Positions 29,115 through 38,502 of a DNA stretch of 64,000 nt are shown here, one piece after another. The notes beneath the pieces were generated by a model. The model saw only the letters and a program-made list of their open reading frames with translations. It did no database searches and was not told the origin of the DNA. The position numbers and the translations under genes are program-made. Position 1 is the first letter of the stretch; each line of letters begins with the position of its first letter. Source of the DNA: an uncultured Bacteroides sp. (GTDB taxonomy: Bacteria > Bacteroidota > Bacteroidia > Bacteroidales > Bacteroidaceae); the NCBI RefSeq assembly GCF_963675905.1, contig NZ_OY780936.1:2985946-3049945 (forward strand), written 5' to 3'.

Positions 29115-30014
29115 ATGAAAGTATCGGTTATCATCGTGTCCTACAATTTCGAGCAATGGATAGATCGTTGCTTAGGTAGTTTGCGCCGTTCAACCTCTCC
29201 CATTTCGGTGATTGTTGTTGATAATGGTTCCAAAGACAACACAACTCAGATTCTTGAAAAGAATTATCCAGAGGTGCATTTAATAAAGACAGGAGCAAAT
29301 CTAGGATTTGGTAAGGCAAACAATATTGGTATCCGATATGCAATGGAACAAGGCGCTGATTATTTCTTCCTTCTAAATCAGGATGCCTGGATAGATGAAG
29401 ATACTATAGAAATATTACTTGCCCTCTTTGAGAGACATCCAGAATATGGAATACTCTCACCTGCCCACTTAAATGGAAAAGGTGATAAACCGGACTTCGG
29501 TTTTTCGACTTATTCAGGAATAAAAGAAAAAGAAGAATTCCTTTCCCTGCAAAAAGATAATGAAGTAGTAAGCCTGAAGTTTATTAACGCTGCTTTTTGG
29601 ATGATTTCCATTAAGGCTATAAAAGATTTGGGTGGTTTTTGTCCTTTGTTCTTTCACTATGGAGAAGACATTGACTATATTAACCGATTGCACTATCATG
29701 GCTACATGTTAGGATACTCTCCCCATGTGTTTGGTTATCATGATCGGGAGAACAGAGAGATTTCTCGGGAAACCTTTCTTCGATCGGAAAAAATTTATCT
29801 GCTTTCTGAATATGCAAATATCAATTATTCTTTTTATAAAGCTTTCGGTTATGGCGTTCTGGCCGGAATAAAAAAAGCCATGATAGCTCTTAAAAAGGGG
29901 AAAGTAGCCAATAGCTTAACATTTATCAATATCAGTATTGGTTTACTTTGTAAGACTAAACAAGTTTTACAGATGACAAATAAAAACAGAAAAAAAGCAT
30001 TAAACTATATTTGA
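29115..30014 (+). CDS. Glycosyltransferase family 2 (rhamnosyltransferase-like)
   Basis: The 299-residue GT-A enzyme has VSVIIVSYNFEQWIDRCLGSLRRS, VIVVDNGSKDNTTQILE, NLGFGKANNIGIRYA and the acidic DYFFLLNQDAW (about residues 82-92). The HYGEDIDYINRLHYHGYML block is typical of the rhamnosyltransferase-like subgroup. A basic C-terminal end may associate with the membrane. It is part of the same run as the preceding FkbM methyltransferase. Confidence 0.88.
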   Translation: MKVSVIIVSYNFEQWIDRCLGSLRRSTSPISVIVVDNGSKDNTTQILEKNYPEVHLIKTGANLGFGKANNIGIRYAMEQGADYFFLLNQDAWIDEDTIEILLALFERHPEYGILSPAHLNGKGDKPDFGFSTYSGIKEKEEFLSLQKDNEVVSLKFINAAFWMISIKAIKDLGGFCPLFFHYGEDIDYINRLHYHGYMLGYSPHVFGYHDRENREISRETFLRSEKIYLLSEYANINYSFYKAFGYGVLAGIKKAMIALKKGKVANSLTFINISIGLLCKTKQVLQMTNKNRKKALNYI

Positions 30015-30036
30015 TAATAGCGCTAGTTTTAACACA

Positions 30037-31242
30037 ATGAAAGTACTCTATACATTTGGCGGAATACCACATTATCTGGACGCCATGCTCAATAAGCTTC
30101 ACAACAAAGGTGTCGAAATAGTTGTTGTCACACCGCAAAAAGGAAATGCAACGATTGGTAAAGGTGTAAAAATGGTGGAGGGAGGCAGCTACAAGCATCT
30201 CACAGCCATTGAGAAAAAGATGTTTTACGGGAAAATGGCCTATCCTTCATTATCACAAATCGTATATGAAGAAAAACCGGACATCTTAGTGATGGGCTGG
30301 CCCTATTTCCTGCAACTCTTCTTTCAGCCTTCACTGCGCAAGACATTGAAGAGCTGTGGAACACGAATTGTCATTCGCGAAATTCCTTTCCAAACTCCAC
30401 CTTACGGAAAGATGAAAGCCTACTTTCAGGAACATCCCATGTATGATGAAAACATGCAGTTGCAAAGTACGGGAATCAGTTTCTACCTGAAACAATGGTT
30501 AACCATGTGCATCCGTCGGTATTGCTACTCCAAAGCAGTAGGAACGCTCAATTACTCTACCGTAGCGTATGACATTCTGCCATCTTATGGCGTAAATCAG
30601 GAAGATATACATATTACCTTCAATTCTACCGACACCGAGGCATTACTCAAAGAGCGGGCAGCAGTATTGAAGAACAAGCCGATACTCCCTCCTTGTGAAC
30701 ATCGCATACTCCACATCGGACGGTTAGTGAAATGGAAACGGGTAGATTTGCTTATTGATGCCATGCCGGGAGTGATAGCTAAATTTCCCGATGCAGAACT
30801 TGTCGTGGTAGGCGATGGTCCGGAACTGGAAAACCTGAAACAACAAGCAGAGCACCTTCAGTTGAATGAACATATTCATTTCGCAGGAAGTATATACAAA
30901 CCCGAAGAACTGGGAGCTTACATGAACGAATCTACTGTCTATGTACTTGCCGGTATGGGAGGTCTTTCCATCAATGATGCCATGACGTATGGCATGCCGG
31001 TTATCTGCTCGGTGTGCGACGGAACAGAGCGCGACCTCGTAACAGAGGGCAAGAACGGTTTCTTTTTCCAAGAAGGCAATGCCGGCAGTCTAAGCGAAAA
31101 AATTACGACTCTCTTCGCATCACCTGACCTATGCAGGGAAATGGGAAAAGAGTCGCAACGTATTATTAATGAAATAATAAACATAGAAACGGTAAGCGAA
31201 CGTTACTTGAATGCTTTCCGCGATATAATGGCAAAGAGCTGA
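30037..31242 (+). CDS. Glycosyltransferase family 4 (GT-B)
   Basis: The 401-residue GT-B enzyme has a poorly conserved N-terminal acceptor domain and a clear C-terminal domain: HIGRLVKWKRVDLLIDAMPGVIAKFPDAELVVVGDGPELENL (about residues 226-267), followed by AGMGGLSINDAMTYGMPVICSV, where the usual ExxxxxxxE shows as S/N-containing. It ends the plus-strand run; the convergent wecB begins at 31298, with no recognisable terminator between them. Confidence 0.87.
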   Translation: MKVLYTFGGIPHYLDAMLNKLHNKGVEIVVVTPQKGNATIGKGVKMVEGGSYKHLTAIEKKMFYGKMAYPSLSQIVYEEKPDILVMGWPYFLQLFFQPSLRKTLKSCGTRIVIREIPFQTPPYGKMKAYFQEHPMYDENMQLQSTGISFYLKQWLTMCIRRYCYSKAVGTLNYSTVAYDILPSYGVNQEDIHITFNSTDTEALLKERAAVLKNKPILPPCEHRILHIGRLVKWKRVDLLIDAMPGVIAKFPDAELVVVGDGPELENLKQQAEHLQLNEHIHFAGSIYKPEELGAYMNESTVYVLAGMGGLSINDAMTYGMPVICSVCDGTERDLVTEGKNGFFFQEGNAGSLSEKITTLFASPDLCREMGKESQRIINEIINIETVSERYLNAFRDIMAKS

Positions 31243-31297
31243 GACAAAAAGTTCAAAACGATCTATCCTTTTTCACTTATTAAACAGAAAACAAGAA

Positions 31298-32428
31298 TCA
31301 TCTCAGCGCAGCGATAATACGCTCGCATGCTTTGCCGTCTCCATAAGGATTATGGGTTTCGGACATTTGTCGATAGAGTTCTTTATCGGCAAGCAAGGCA
31401 TTTACCTCACTCACGATGGTTGCATAATCTGTACCTACAAGTTTCACCGTGCCAGCCTCAACAGCTTCGGGCCGTTCAGTTGTATCACGCATAACCAAAA
31501 CTGGCTTACCTAAAGAAGGAGCCTCTTCTTGCACACCGCCGCTATCAGTCAGCAACAGCTTACTGTGCTGCATTGCATAGATAAAAGGCAAGTAATCGAG
31601 CGGAGAGATTAAATAGACATTACTCAATCCAGAGAGCAATTCGTAAACAGGCTTTTGCACATTAGGGTTAAGGTGCACAGGATATACTATATCTATCTCA
31701 GGATGTTCCTCGGCAAGTTTGCTGATAGCCTTGCAGATATGCAGGAATCCATCGCCAAAGTTCTCACGTCTATGTCCGGTTACCAGAATATAATCACGTT
31801 CCGGATTTACAGTATAACCTTTCGCATTCAATTCAGCGTGAAGTTCTTCTTGTTTTCCGGGAGTTTGTGAAATGATATCAACAGCCATCAAAAGTGCATC
31901 AATCACAGTGTTTCCAGTCACATAAATGCGACTGCCGTCAATGTTCTCGCTAAGCAAGTTTTCTTCCGATTGCTTGGTAGGCGCAAAATAGTAGCGGCAG
32001 AAACGATCTGTAACCTGACGATTCATTTCTTCGGGCCATGGCGAAAGCAAATCATACGTACGCAGACCAGCTTCTACATGTCCTACGGCTATTTGTTGAT
32101 AGAAAGCAGCCAATCCGGCAGCCATCGAAGTCGTTGTATCACCATGAACCAAAACTACATCGGGTGCAAATTCGGTTAACACATCGCGCAATCCTAATAA
32201 TACTTTCGTAGTTATATCATACAAGTCCTGCCCTGGTGCCATGATATTTAAATCATATTCGGGAACAATGCCAAATACCTCAAGCACCTGATCGAGCATC
32301 TGACGATGTTGTGCGGTTACACAAACACGTGTCTCGAAATGTTCCGTATCCTTCTGCAGGGCTTTAACCAAAGGAGCCATTTTGATAGCCTCAGGACGAG
32401 TCCCGAATACCAGTAATATTTTCTTCAT
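31298..32428 (-). CDS. wecB: UDP-N-acetylglucosamine 2-epimerase (non-hydrolysing)
   Basis: WecB converts UDP-GlcNAc to UDP-ManNAc. The 376-residue enzyme opens with [20 protein letters not shown] and shows [53 protein letters not shown], all typical. It lies 8 bp downstream of wecC on the minus strand, so the two make UDP-ManNAcA together for the surrounding polysaccharide cluster. Confidence 0.95.
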   Translation of the reverse strand: MKKILLVFGTRPEAIKMAPLVKALQKDTEHFETRVCVTAQHRQMLDQVLEVFGIVPEYDLNIMAPGQDLYDITTKVLLGLRDVLTEFAPDVVLVHGDTTTSMAAGLAAFYQQIAVGHVEAGLRTYDLLSPWPEEMNRQVTDRFCRYYFAPTKQSEENLLSENIDGSRIYVTGNTVIDALLMAVDIISQTPGKQEELHAELNAKGYTVNPERDYILVTGHRRENFGDGFLHICKAISKLAEEHPEIDIVYPVHLNPNVQKPVYELLSGLSNVYLISPLDYLPFIYAMQHSKLLLTDSGGVQEEAPSLGKPVLVMRDTTERPEAVEAGTVKLVGTDYATIVSEVNALLADKELYRQMSETHNPYGDGKACERIIAALR

Positions 32429-32436
32429 AATCTAAT

Positions 32437-33648
32437 TCATTTAATATCTTTCCGAACCCCACAGAAATCAAGTTCCATCTTACCTTCCTCACGTTGCAAT
32501 TCCATAAACGGAGTGTGGCAAACGAGCCATACAACGATATCCGCTTTTTGGTATGCTTCACGATAGTCGGTCAGGTTGAAGCTAGGATGTTTGCTGATAT
32601 TGGGTTCCACAACCAACACTTCAGCACGCGACTCAGAGATGATACGTGAAGCAATGTATTTGGCAGGCGATTCACGCAAATCATCAATATTTGGTTTAAA
32701 GGCAAGCCCCATACAAGCCACAATTGGCTCACGGTCGTTCTCGGTTACAAACTGTTGACAAGCTTCTACCACGCGGTTGGCGCACCAGTCAGCTTTATAG
32801 TCGTTTGTTTCGCGAGCACGTTTAATGATTTGTGCCTGTTCGGGATAATCAGAAACAATAAACCAGGGATCAACGGCAATACAATGTCCACCTACACCAC
32901 AACCTGGTTGCAATATATTAACGCGGGGATGCTTGTTAGCTAGTGAAATCAGTTCCCACACATTGATTCCAGCCTTGTCACAAATCATTGAAAGCTCGTT
33001 AGCAAAGGCAATCTGAGAGTCACGTGAAGAGTTCTCAGTCAGCTTGCACATCTCTGCAGTACGAGCATTGGTGCGATGAAGTTTTCCTTGTACAAAGGCA
33101 GAATAAAACTCAATGGCCTTTTCAGTAGATTCGGGGTTAATACCTCCAATCACCCTATCATTGTGTACTAGTTCGTAAAGCGTATTGCCCGGCAATACAC
33201 GCTCAGGACAGTAAGCAATATATATTTTTCCCTTCAATTCTGGACGTTCCTTAAAAATAACCTCAGCCATTCGTTCGGTAGTCAGTACCGGTGATGTTGA
33301 CTCGATCACAAATAAATCACCCTCTTTAAGAAAAGGGATAACCGAACGGGTAGCCGACTCTACATAAGTAATATCCGCCCGGTGATTCTGCTTAAAAGGA
33401 GTAGGTACAACCACAAAGAAAGCATCAGCCTGTTCGGGCTTCAATACTGCCCGGAGGTTCCCTTTTTGAACAGCTTCCTTGACCATCTGATCCAAATCCG
33501 GCTCTACAATATGTATTTTCCCTTGATTGATCGTCTCCACTACCACCGGATTCACATCCACACCGATCACCTCAAAACCATGATTGGCAGCAACCGCTGC
33601 CGTAGGAAGGCCAATGTAGCCTAAGCCTAAAAAAAGAACCTTTTTCAT
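32437..33648 (-). CDS. wecC: UDP-N-acetyl-D-mannosamine dehydrogenase
   Basis: WecC oxidises UDP-ManNAc to UDP-ManNAcA with NAD. The start at 33648 (MKKVLFLGLGYIGLPTAAVA) is preferred; the frame is open to 33705 but the extra part has no family match. It is 403 residues long. It has the Rossmann GLGYIG, ESTSPVLTTE, YCPERVLPGNTLYELVHNDRVIGG, and the catalytic cysteine in GCGVGGHCIAVDPWF. A minus-strand TATTTTTG at 33683-33676 may be its -7 element. The pairing with wecB supports ManNAcA over other uronic acids. Confidence 0.92.
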   Translation of the reverse strand: MKKVLFLGLGYIGLPTAAVAANHGFEVIGVDVNPVVVETINQGKIHIVEPDLDQMVKEAVQKGNLRAVLKPEQADAFFVVVPTPFKQNHRADITYVESATRSVIPFLKEGDLFVIESTSPVLTTERMAEVIFKERPELKGKIYIAYCPERVLPGNTLYELVHNDRVIGGINPESTEKAIEFYSAFVQGKLHRTNARTAEMCKLTENSSRDSQIAFANELSMICDKAGINVWELISLANKHPRVNILQPGCGVGGHCIAVDPWFIVSDYPEQAQIIKRARETNDYKADWCANRVVEACQQFVTENDREPIVACMGLAFKPNIDDLRESPAKYIASRIISESRAEVLVVEPNISKHPSFNLTDYREAYQKADIVVWLVCHTPFMELQREEGKMELDFCGVRKDIK

Positions 33649-33725
33649 ATCTACATCACTTTTATTTAAGTGCCGCAAAAATACAAATAATACGTGACTT
33701 TGCACGGATAATTACAGAAAACTAC

Positions 33726-33733
33726 TACTTTTG
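33726..33733 (+). promoter_or_regulatory. Possible -7 element for the GT4 gene
   Basis: TACTTTTG fits TAnnTTTG and lies 18 bp before the ATG at 33752. A TTTG at 33699-33702 is 23 bp upstream, slightly further than usual. Confidence 0.4.
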
Positions 33734-33751
33734 TGGAAACATTTCACAAAA

Positions 33752-35017
33752 ATGAGAGTACTTATTATTAATACTTCGGAACGTATCGGAGGAGCTGCAA
33801 TTGCAGCCAGCCGATTAATGGAATCCCTGAAGAATAACGGGGTAAAAGCAAAGATGCTGGTACGCGATAAACAAACCGACCAGATTAGTGTAGTACCACT
33901 AGACCGTTCATGGAAAACCGTTGCACGATTTGTATGGGAACGAGTTGTAATCTGGAAAGCAAACAGCTTTAAAAAAAATAATCTTTTTGCTGTTTCCATT
34001 GCAAATACAGGAGCAAACATTACCTCTTTGCCGGAGTTTAAGCAAGCAGATGTTATTCACTTGCACTGGATTAATCAGGGAATGCTCTCTTTAAATGATA
34101 TTAAGCATATCGTCAATTCCGGAAAACCTATTGTATGGACCATGCACGATATGTGGCCTTGCACCGGAATCTGTCACCATGCACGTGAATGTACAAACTA
34201 TCAGGATGAATGTCATAACTGTCCTTTCATTTATAAGAATGGAAGTAAAAAAGATCTATCATACAGAACTTTCAAAAAGAAACTGGAACTTTATAAAAAC
34301 GCAAATATAACGTTTGTAGCCTGCAGTGCATGGCTTCGCTCTTTGGCCGAGAAAAGCAGATTGCTTACCGGACACCGCACAACCAATATACCTAATCCAA
34401 TCAATACGAACTTATTCAGACCTGCTGACAAGAAAGAAGCTCGCTATAAATGCAACCTTCCTCAGGATAAGAAACTATTGTTGTTTGGTTCCGTGAAGAT
34501 TACCGATAAGCGGAAAGGTATTGATTATCTGGTAGAATCCTGCCATCTACTGGCGGATAAATATCCCGAGATGAAAGACAAGATAGGCGTTGTAGTTTTC
34601 GGAAAACAATCATCTCAGCTTAAGGAACTAATCCCTTTCCCGGTTTATGCCCTCGATTTCGTGAGCGACGAGAAAGCAATTGTAGATATATATAATTCCG
34701 TAGATTTATTTGTTACTCCATCGTTGGAAGAGAATCTTCCGAACACCATTATGGAAGCGATGGCATGCGGTGTTCCTTGTGTTGGTTTCAACATTGGCGG
34801 TATTCCCGAAATGATAGATCATCTGCACAATGGTTACGTTGCCGAATATAAATCGGCACAGGATTTTGCCAATGGAATACACTGGGCATTGAATGAATCT
34901 GAATACCCTACCCTGTCAGAACAGGCTACACGAAAAGTAGTATCTTCATATTCAGAAGGGATTATTGCAAAGAAATACATCGATATCTATAACAAAATAA
35001 CCGGAAAAGATGCATAG
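33752..35017 (+). CDS. Glycosyltransferase family 4 (GT-B)
   Basis: The start at 33752 gives the family N-terminus MRVLIINTSERIGGAAIAASRLMESL (421 residues); the frame opens a few codons earlier. A cysteine-rich stretch (WPCTGICHHARECTNYQDECHNCPF, about residues 132-157) lies in the acceptor domain, a pattern seen in WcaL/colanic-acid-type GT4 enzymes. The donor domain has LFGSVKITDKRKGIDYLVESC and the EENLPNTIMEAMACGVPCVGFNIGGIPEMI block with both glutamates. It overlaps the next GT2 gene by 8 bp. Confidence 0.9.
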   Translation: MRVLIINTSERIGGAAIAASRLMESLKNNGVKAKMLVRDKQTDQISVVPLDRSWKTVARFVWERVVIWKANSFKKNNLFAVSIANTGANITSLPEFKQADVIHLHWINQGMLSLNDIKHIVNSGKPIVWTMHDMWPCTGICHHARECTNYQDECHNCPFIYKNGSKKDLSYRTFKKKLELYKNANITFVACSAWLRSLAEKSRLLTGHRTTNIPNPINTNLFRPADKKEARYKCNLPQDKKLLLFGSVKITDKRKGIDYLVESCHLLADKYPEMKDKIGVVVFGKQSSQLKELIPFPVYALDFVSDEKAIVDIYNSVDLFVTPSLEENLPNTIMEAMACGVPCVGFNIGGIPEMIDHLHNGYVAEYKSAQDFANGIHWALNESEYPTLSEQATRKVVSSYSEGIIAKKYIDIYNKITGKDA

Positions 35018-35762
35018 CAAACTTAATCCGCGCTTCTCAATCATTACAGTTACTTACAATGCGGAAAAAGTAATTGAAGAGACCATTCAGAGCGTTATAA
35101 CGCAAACGTATAAAAATTACGAATACATTATTATTGACGGGGCCTCGAAAGATAATACACTTTCAGTTATAGATAAATACAAAGATATGATAAGCAGAGT
35201 GGTGAGTGAACCAGACAAAGGACTCTACGATGCCATGAATAAGGGAATTGCTACTGCTACAGGCGATTATCTTTGTTTTCTGAATGCCGGAGACAGCTTT
35301 CACGAAGATGATACACTTCAACTGATGGTCCATTCTATTAATGACAATACATTGCCTGACATACTTTACGGAGAAACAGCCATTGTAAATAAAGAAGGAC
35401 ATTTCCTGCACATGCGTCGTTTGCAGACTCCCGAAAAGCTTACATGGAAAAGCTTTAAACAAGGAATGCTGGTATGCCATCAGGCTTTCTTTGCCAGACA
35501 TACTATCGTAGAACCATTCGATTTAAGTTATCGTTTCTCTGCCGATTATGACTGGTGTATCAGAGTTATGAAGAAAGCAAAGACCTTGCATAATACTCAC
35601 ATCACAGTTATTGATTATCTTGACGAAGGATTAACAACCCAGAACCACAAAGCTTCTTTAAAAGAACGGTTCCGCATTATGGCGAAACACTATGGATGGA
35701 TAAGTACTGTTGCACATCATATCTGGTTTATTATCAGGTTAATTGTTAAGCCGGAGAAATAA
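35010..35762 (+). CDS. Glycosyltransferase family 2 (WcaA/WcaE-like)
   Basis: The 250-residue GT-A enzyme reads FSIITVTYNAEKVIEETIQSVITQTYKNYEYIIIDGASKDNT, then VVSEPDKGLYDAMNKGIATATGDYLCFLNAGDSF, which covers the nucleotide-binding and DxD-like sites. CHQAFFARH and RFSADYDWCIRVMKKAK follow, as in colanic-acid type transferases. It overlaps the preceding GT4 gene and is the last sugar-transfer gene of the cluster. Confidence 0.9.
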   Translation: MHSKLNPRFSIITVTYNAEKVIEETIQSVITQTYKNYEYIIIDGASKDNTLSVIDKYKDMISRVVSEPDKGLYDAMNKGIATATGDYLCFLNAGDSFHEDDTLQLMVHSINDNTLPDILYGETAIVNKEGHFLHMRRLQTPEKLTWKSFKQGMLVCHQAFFARHTIVEPFDLSYRFSADYDWCIRVMKKAKTLHNTHITVIDYLDEGLTTQNHKASLKERFRIMAKHYGWISTVAHHIWFIIRLIVKPEK

Positions 35763-35799
35763 GAATAGGTTCTGACTTATAGATTATTTAATGTATAAA

Positions 35800-35829
35800 G
35801 ATCATTTTCGTGAGCTTACGAAAATGGTC
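35800..35829. other. Hairpin upstream of the first SGNH hydrolase
   Basis: GATCATTTTCGT and ACGAAAATGGTC pair over 12 bp with one G-T pair around a six-base loop. No T run follows, so it is either a weak terminator for the GT2 gene or a leader structure 40 bp before the ATG at 35870. Confidence 0.4.
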
Positions 35830-35869
35830 GAAATTAGTTAATGCGAAAAACATTAAAATACTAAATATT

Positions 35870-36553
35870 ATGAAAACCCGTACACTACTTTTCTTATTCT
35901 GCCTGTTAATTAGCAGCTTATCTTTCGCCCAAAGTTCAAAGTCCATCTCCATTCTAGGCGACTCTTATTCAACATTCGAGGGATACCTGCAACCAGATAC
36001 TAACTTTGTTTGGTACTTTGCCTCACCAAAGAATCAAACCGACGTAACATCAGTCCGTGAAACATGGTGGCATAAGTTTATCAAAGAAAACAACTATCGC
36101 CTTTGTGTGAACAACTCTTTTTCCGGTTCAACCATTTGCAACACCGGTTATCGCAAAGAAGATTACAGCGACCGTTCGTTCATCACCAGAATGAAAAAGT
36201 TGGGTAATCCGGATATCATATTTATATTTGGTGCCACCAATGACTGCTGGGCTAAATCTCCTATAGGCGAATATCAGTATGAGAATTGGGCAAAGAAAGA
36301 TCTATATTCATACCGTCCTGCATTGGCATGCCTCCTTTCAAACATGGTTGATTACTATCCAAACGTGAAGATCTATTTCATATTGAACAGCGAATTAACG
36401 AACGAGATTAACGAATCTACCAAAGCAATCTGCGCACATTACAAGATAGATTGCATAGAACTTCACAATATAGAAAAGAAAAGCGGTCACCCTTCAATAA
36501 AAGGAATGGCAGAGATTTCTAAGCAGATTAAGGAGTATCTGCAGAAGAATTAA
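35870..36553 (+). CDS. Secreted SGNH/GDSL-type hydrolase (first of two)
   Basis: The start at 35870 gives a signal peptide (MKTRTLLFLFCLLISSLSFAQ) and a 227-residue protein; a GTG-started frame from 35810 is not needed. Block I is SISILGDSYSTFEGYL with the nucleophile Ser in GDS. FGATNDCW carries the block III GxxND. SGHPSIKGMAEIS gives the C-terminal His. Such enzymes are lipases or carbohydrate esterases; next to a polysaccharide cluster, deacetylation of glycan is plausible but unproven. Confidence 0.85.
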   Translation: MKTRTLLFLFCLLISSLSFAQSSKSISILGDSYSTFEGYLQPDTNFVWYFASPKNQTDVTSVRETWWHKFIKENNYRLCVNNSFSGSTICNTGYRKEDYSDRSFITRMKKLGNPDIIFIFGATNDCWAKSPIGEYQYENWAKKDLYSYRPALACLLSNMVDYYPNVKIYFILNSELTNEINESTKAICAHYKIDCIELHNIEKKSGHPSIKGMAEISKQIKEYLQKN

Positions 36554-36571
36554 GAATTTATTCAGGTTTAG

Positions 36572-36645
36572 TCAATCCAAACATGTACATGTTCGCCCCC
36601 AATCATGTACATGTTTGCTTCCAATCTTGTACATGTTTGGATTGA
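36572..36645. repeat. 22-bp repeat (three units) closed by an 18-bp inverted repeat
   Basis: Units start at 36582, 36604 and 36626, each with the core (C/T)TGTACATGTT and the tail CCAAT or its variant. The outer arms TCAATCCAAACATGTACA (36572-36589) and TGTACATGTTTGGATTGA (36628-36645) are perfectly complementary over 18 bases, so the whole can fold into one hairpin with the middle unit in the loop. The CATGTACATG core is itself a palindrome. It lies just after the SGNH gene and lacks a T run. Confidence 0.8.
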
Positions 36646-36848
36646 ACTCTCCTTTGAAAATTACTAATCTCCCATTTCTTATGTATTAAACTGATTCCAG
36701 TTGACAACTACTGTTCCTAAGCCTATAATCAGCTGATCGATTAATTTATGAACTTTGATACGGGTTGACTTTCTGGGTTTAAAGTCCAAAAGAGATCAAG
36801 CAGTTTTATGCAAGATAAACACATCTGGTTATCAACAATTTATATTTT

Positions 36849-36988
36849 CCGTGGTGTAGATGGTGTACATAAATCATCCTTTTTCCGTTCTGAGAAATAA
36901 AATTTTGAAAATTCTGCAATTTGCGGAATTTATAAAATTCTATTTCTGGAAACCAAAAAAACTCTTTTTTACTCCACCCTCTCCACCT
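36849..36988. repeat. 140-bp MITE-like element, copy 1 (degenerate ends)
   Basis: The element runs from GTGGTGTAGATGGTG to CTCCACCCTCTCCACCT. It aligns along its length with copy 2 at 37044: shared blocks are TTCTGAnAAnTAAAATTT, AATTCnGCAATTTGCnGA, TGGAAA and CTTTTTTACT. The ends are related to the 18-bp terminal repeats of copy 2 but are no longer perfect inverses. It contains no gene. Confidence 0.65.
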
Positions 36989-37043
36989 AAACAAACAACT
37001 TTACAAATATAATACACTGATTTATAAACAGATATATTTTAGC

Positions 37044-37182
37044 AGGTGGCAGAGGTGGCAGAGAAATAATACTTTTTTCGATTCTGAAAACTAAAATTTA
37101 AAAATTCCGCAATTTGCAGATTTTTCAAATTTTTATTTATGGAAAGGCAAAAAAGACTTTTTTACTGCCACCTCTGCCACCT
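37044..37182. repeat. 139-bp MITE-like element, copy 2, with perfect 18-bp terminal inverted repeats
   Basis: AGGTGGCAGAGGTGGCAG (37044-37061) and CTGCCACCTCTGCCACCT (37165-37182) are perfect inverse copies. The interior holds an imperfect palindrome around AATTCCGCAATTTGCAGA. It has no coding capacity. The remainder of the 848-bp gap between the two SGNH genes (36554-37401) is AT-rich with no other supported feature. Confidence 0.75.
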
Positions 37183-37401
37183 AATATTTATAAAGCATTG
37201 ATTATCAATATTCATTTTTATATAAATATTGGCTTCACTGTTTATCAACCACATCGGGCCTGAATAATTTCTTATTCTGTGGCTACTATAAATCGAAAAT
37301 ATACACTAAGTTTGTCTGGTTTATACGTTATGAAAGAGTTCATTCAACGGATAATGAATGAAAATACAAAAACAACACTGTTTATCAATAAACAAAATAT
37401 T

Positions 37402-38250
37402 ATGAAGAAGTATGTAATTACATTATTGCTGGTTGTACTAAACTTGGCACCAGCTTTAGTTAATGCCCAGAATGGACAATCGGCCATGGGAAAGATGACT
37501 ATTAAAGAAAACGAAAAGACACTTAACACACAATGGCAGGGCAAAAAGATAGCATTTCTAGGCGATTCAATGACCGATCCCGGCAATAATGCCACATCCG
37601 TATGGTACTGGCAATATCTGAAAGAACTTCTGGGCATTAATTATTGTGTATATGCAAAGAGTGGCTACCAATGGGATGGTATATATAAAATGGCGGATAA
37701 GTTATACAGCGAAAAAGCAGATTCTATTGATGCCATTTTTATTTGGGCAGGTACAAATGATTATAACCACAATACTCCGCTGGGCAAGTTCTTTACTGAA
37801 ACAACTCAAAAGACTAATTTCAACGGACAAACAGTAACACGCAAGCATCGTGAACCAATATTTTGCGACTCAACTTTCTGTGGCAGGATTAACAAAGTAA
37901 TGTCATTTCTGAAAACACATTATGGTAATAAACAAATTGTTATTATGACACCGATTCATCGCGCTTTCGCTACATTCAGCCAAAAGAATGTGCAGCCTGA
38001 TGAGAACTATGCAAATGATCTCGGTCTATACATTGATTCATATATAGATGTTTTAAAGCAAGCTAGCAATTATTGGGCTGTTCCGCTAATTGATTTGCAT
38101 TCTATAAGCGGGCTGTATCCATTATACGATTCCAACGTTCCGTATTTTCATGACAGCAAAACCGATCGTCTGCATCCAAATGCTTTAGGTCATTATCGTT
38201 TAGCTAAGACTATACAATATCAGTTGTTGGCTTTGCCGAGTACATTCTAA
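37402..38250 (+). CDS. Secreted SGNH/GDSL-type hydrolase (second of two)
   Basis: The start at 37402 gives a signal peptide (MKKYVITLLLVVLNLAPALVNAQ) and 282 residues; upstream in-frame ATGs at 37279 and 37330 lack a signal. Block I is KIAFLGDSMTDPGNNATSVWYW with the nucleophile Ser. Block III is WAGTNDYN, and the closing catalytic pair sits in DRLHPNALGHYRLA. It differs strongly from the first SGNH enzyme except at these blocks. A degenerate copy of its last roughly 180 bases lies downstream at 38503. Confidence 0.85.
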   Translation: MKKYVITLLLVVLNLAPALVNAQNGQSAMGKMTIKENEKTLNTQWQGKKIAFLGDSMTDPGNNATSVWYWQYLKELLGINYCVYAKSGYQWDGIYKMADKLYSEKADSIDAIFIWAGTNDYNHNTPLGKFFTETTQKTNFNGQTVTRKHREPIFCDSTFCGRINKVMSFLKTHYGNKQIVIMTPIHRAFATFSQKNVQPDENYANDLGLYIDSYIDVLKQASNYWAVPLIDLHSISGLYPLYDSNVPYFHDSKTDRLHPNALGHYRLAKTIQYQLLALPSTF

Positions 38251-38304
38251 GTAAGATTCTTTGTTTTACCGAATGTAGAGGCTGTAACTACTACACAATA
38301 TAAC

Positions 38305-38348
38305 AAAATCGTCGGTTAAGTACAAAAATATACTTAACCGACGATTTT
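38305..38348 (+). terminator. Hairpin terminator of a recurring type (AATCGTCGGTTAAG)
   Basis: An 18-bp perfect stem (AAAATCGTCGGTTAAGTA with its complement) closes an eight-base loop and ends in T-rich sequence. The same core hairpin, with CGCCGG in place of CGTCGG, recurs at 58004-58043. It lies 54 bp after the second SGNH stop. Confidence 0.8.
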
Positions 38349-38502
38349 TAATAAATATGAATATACTATCAGTCATAAACCATATTCTATCACATAAAAA
38401 ACGCCTCATATTCAATGCATTAAACCAAAAAGGATCGCAATCTATCACATAACCATCACATAAGAAGATATACAAAGATGAATCATGCCCAGAAATGAAT
38501 AT

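Noticed and set aside
36582..36646. Short CRISPR-like array (three 22-bp units)
   Set aside because: The units abut directly with no spacers, there is an outer inverted repeat, and no cas gene is present.
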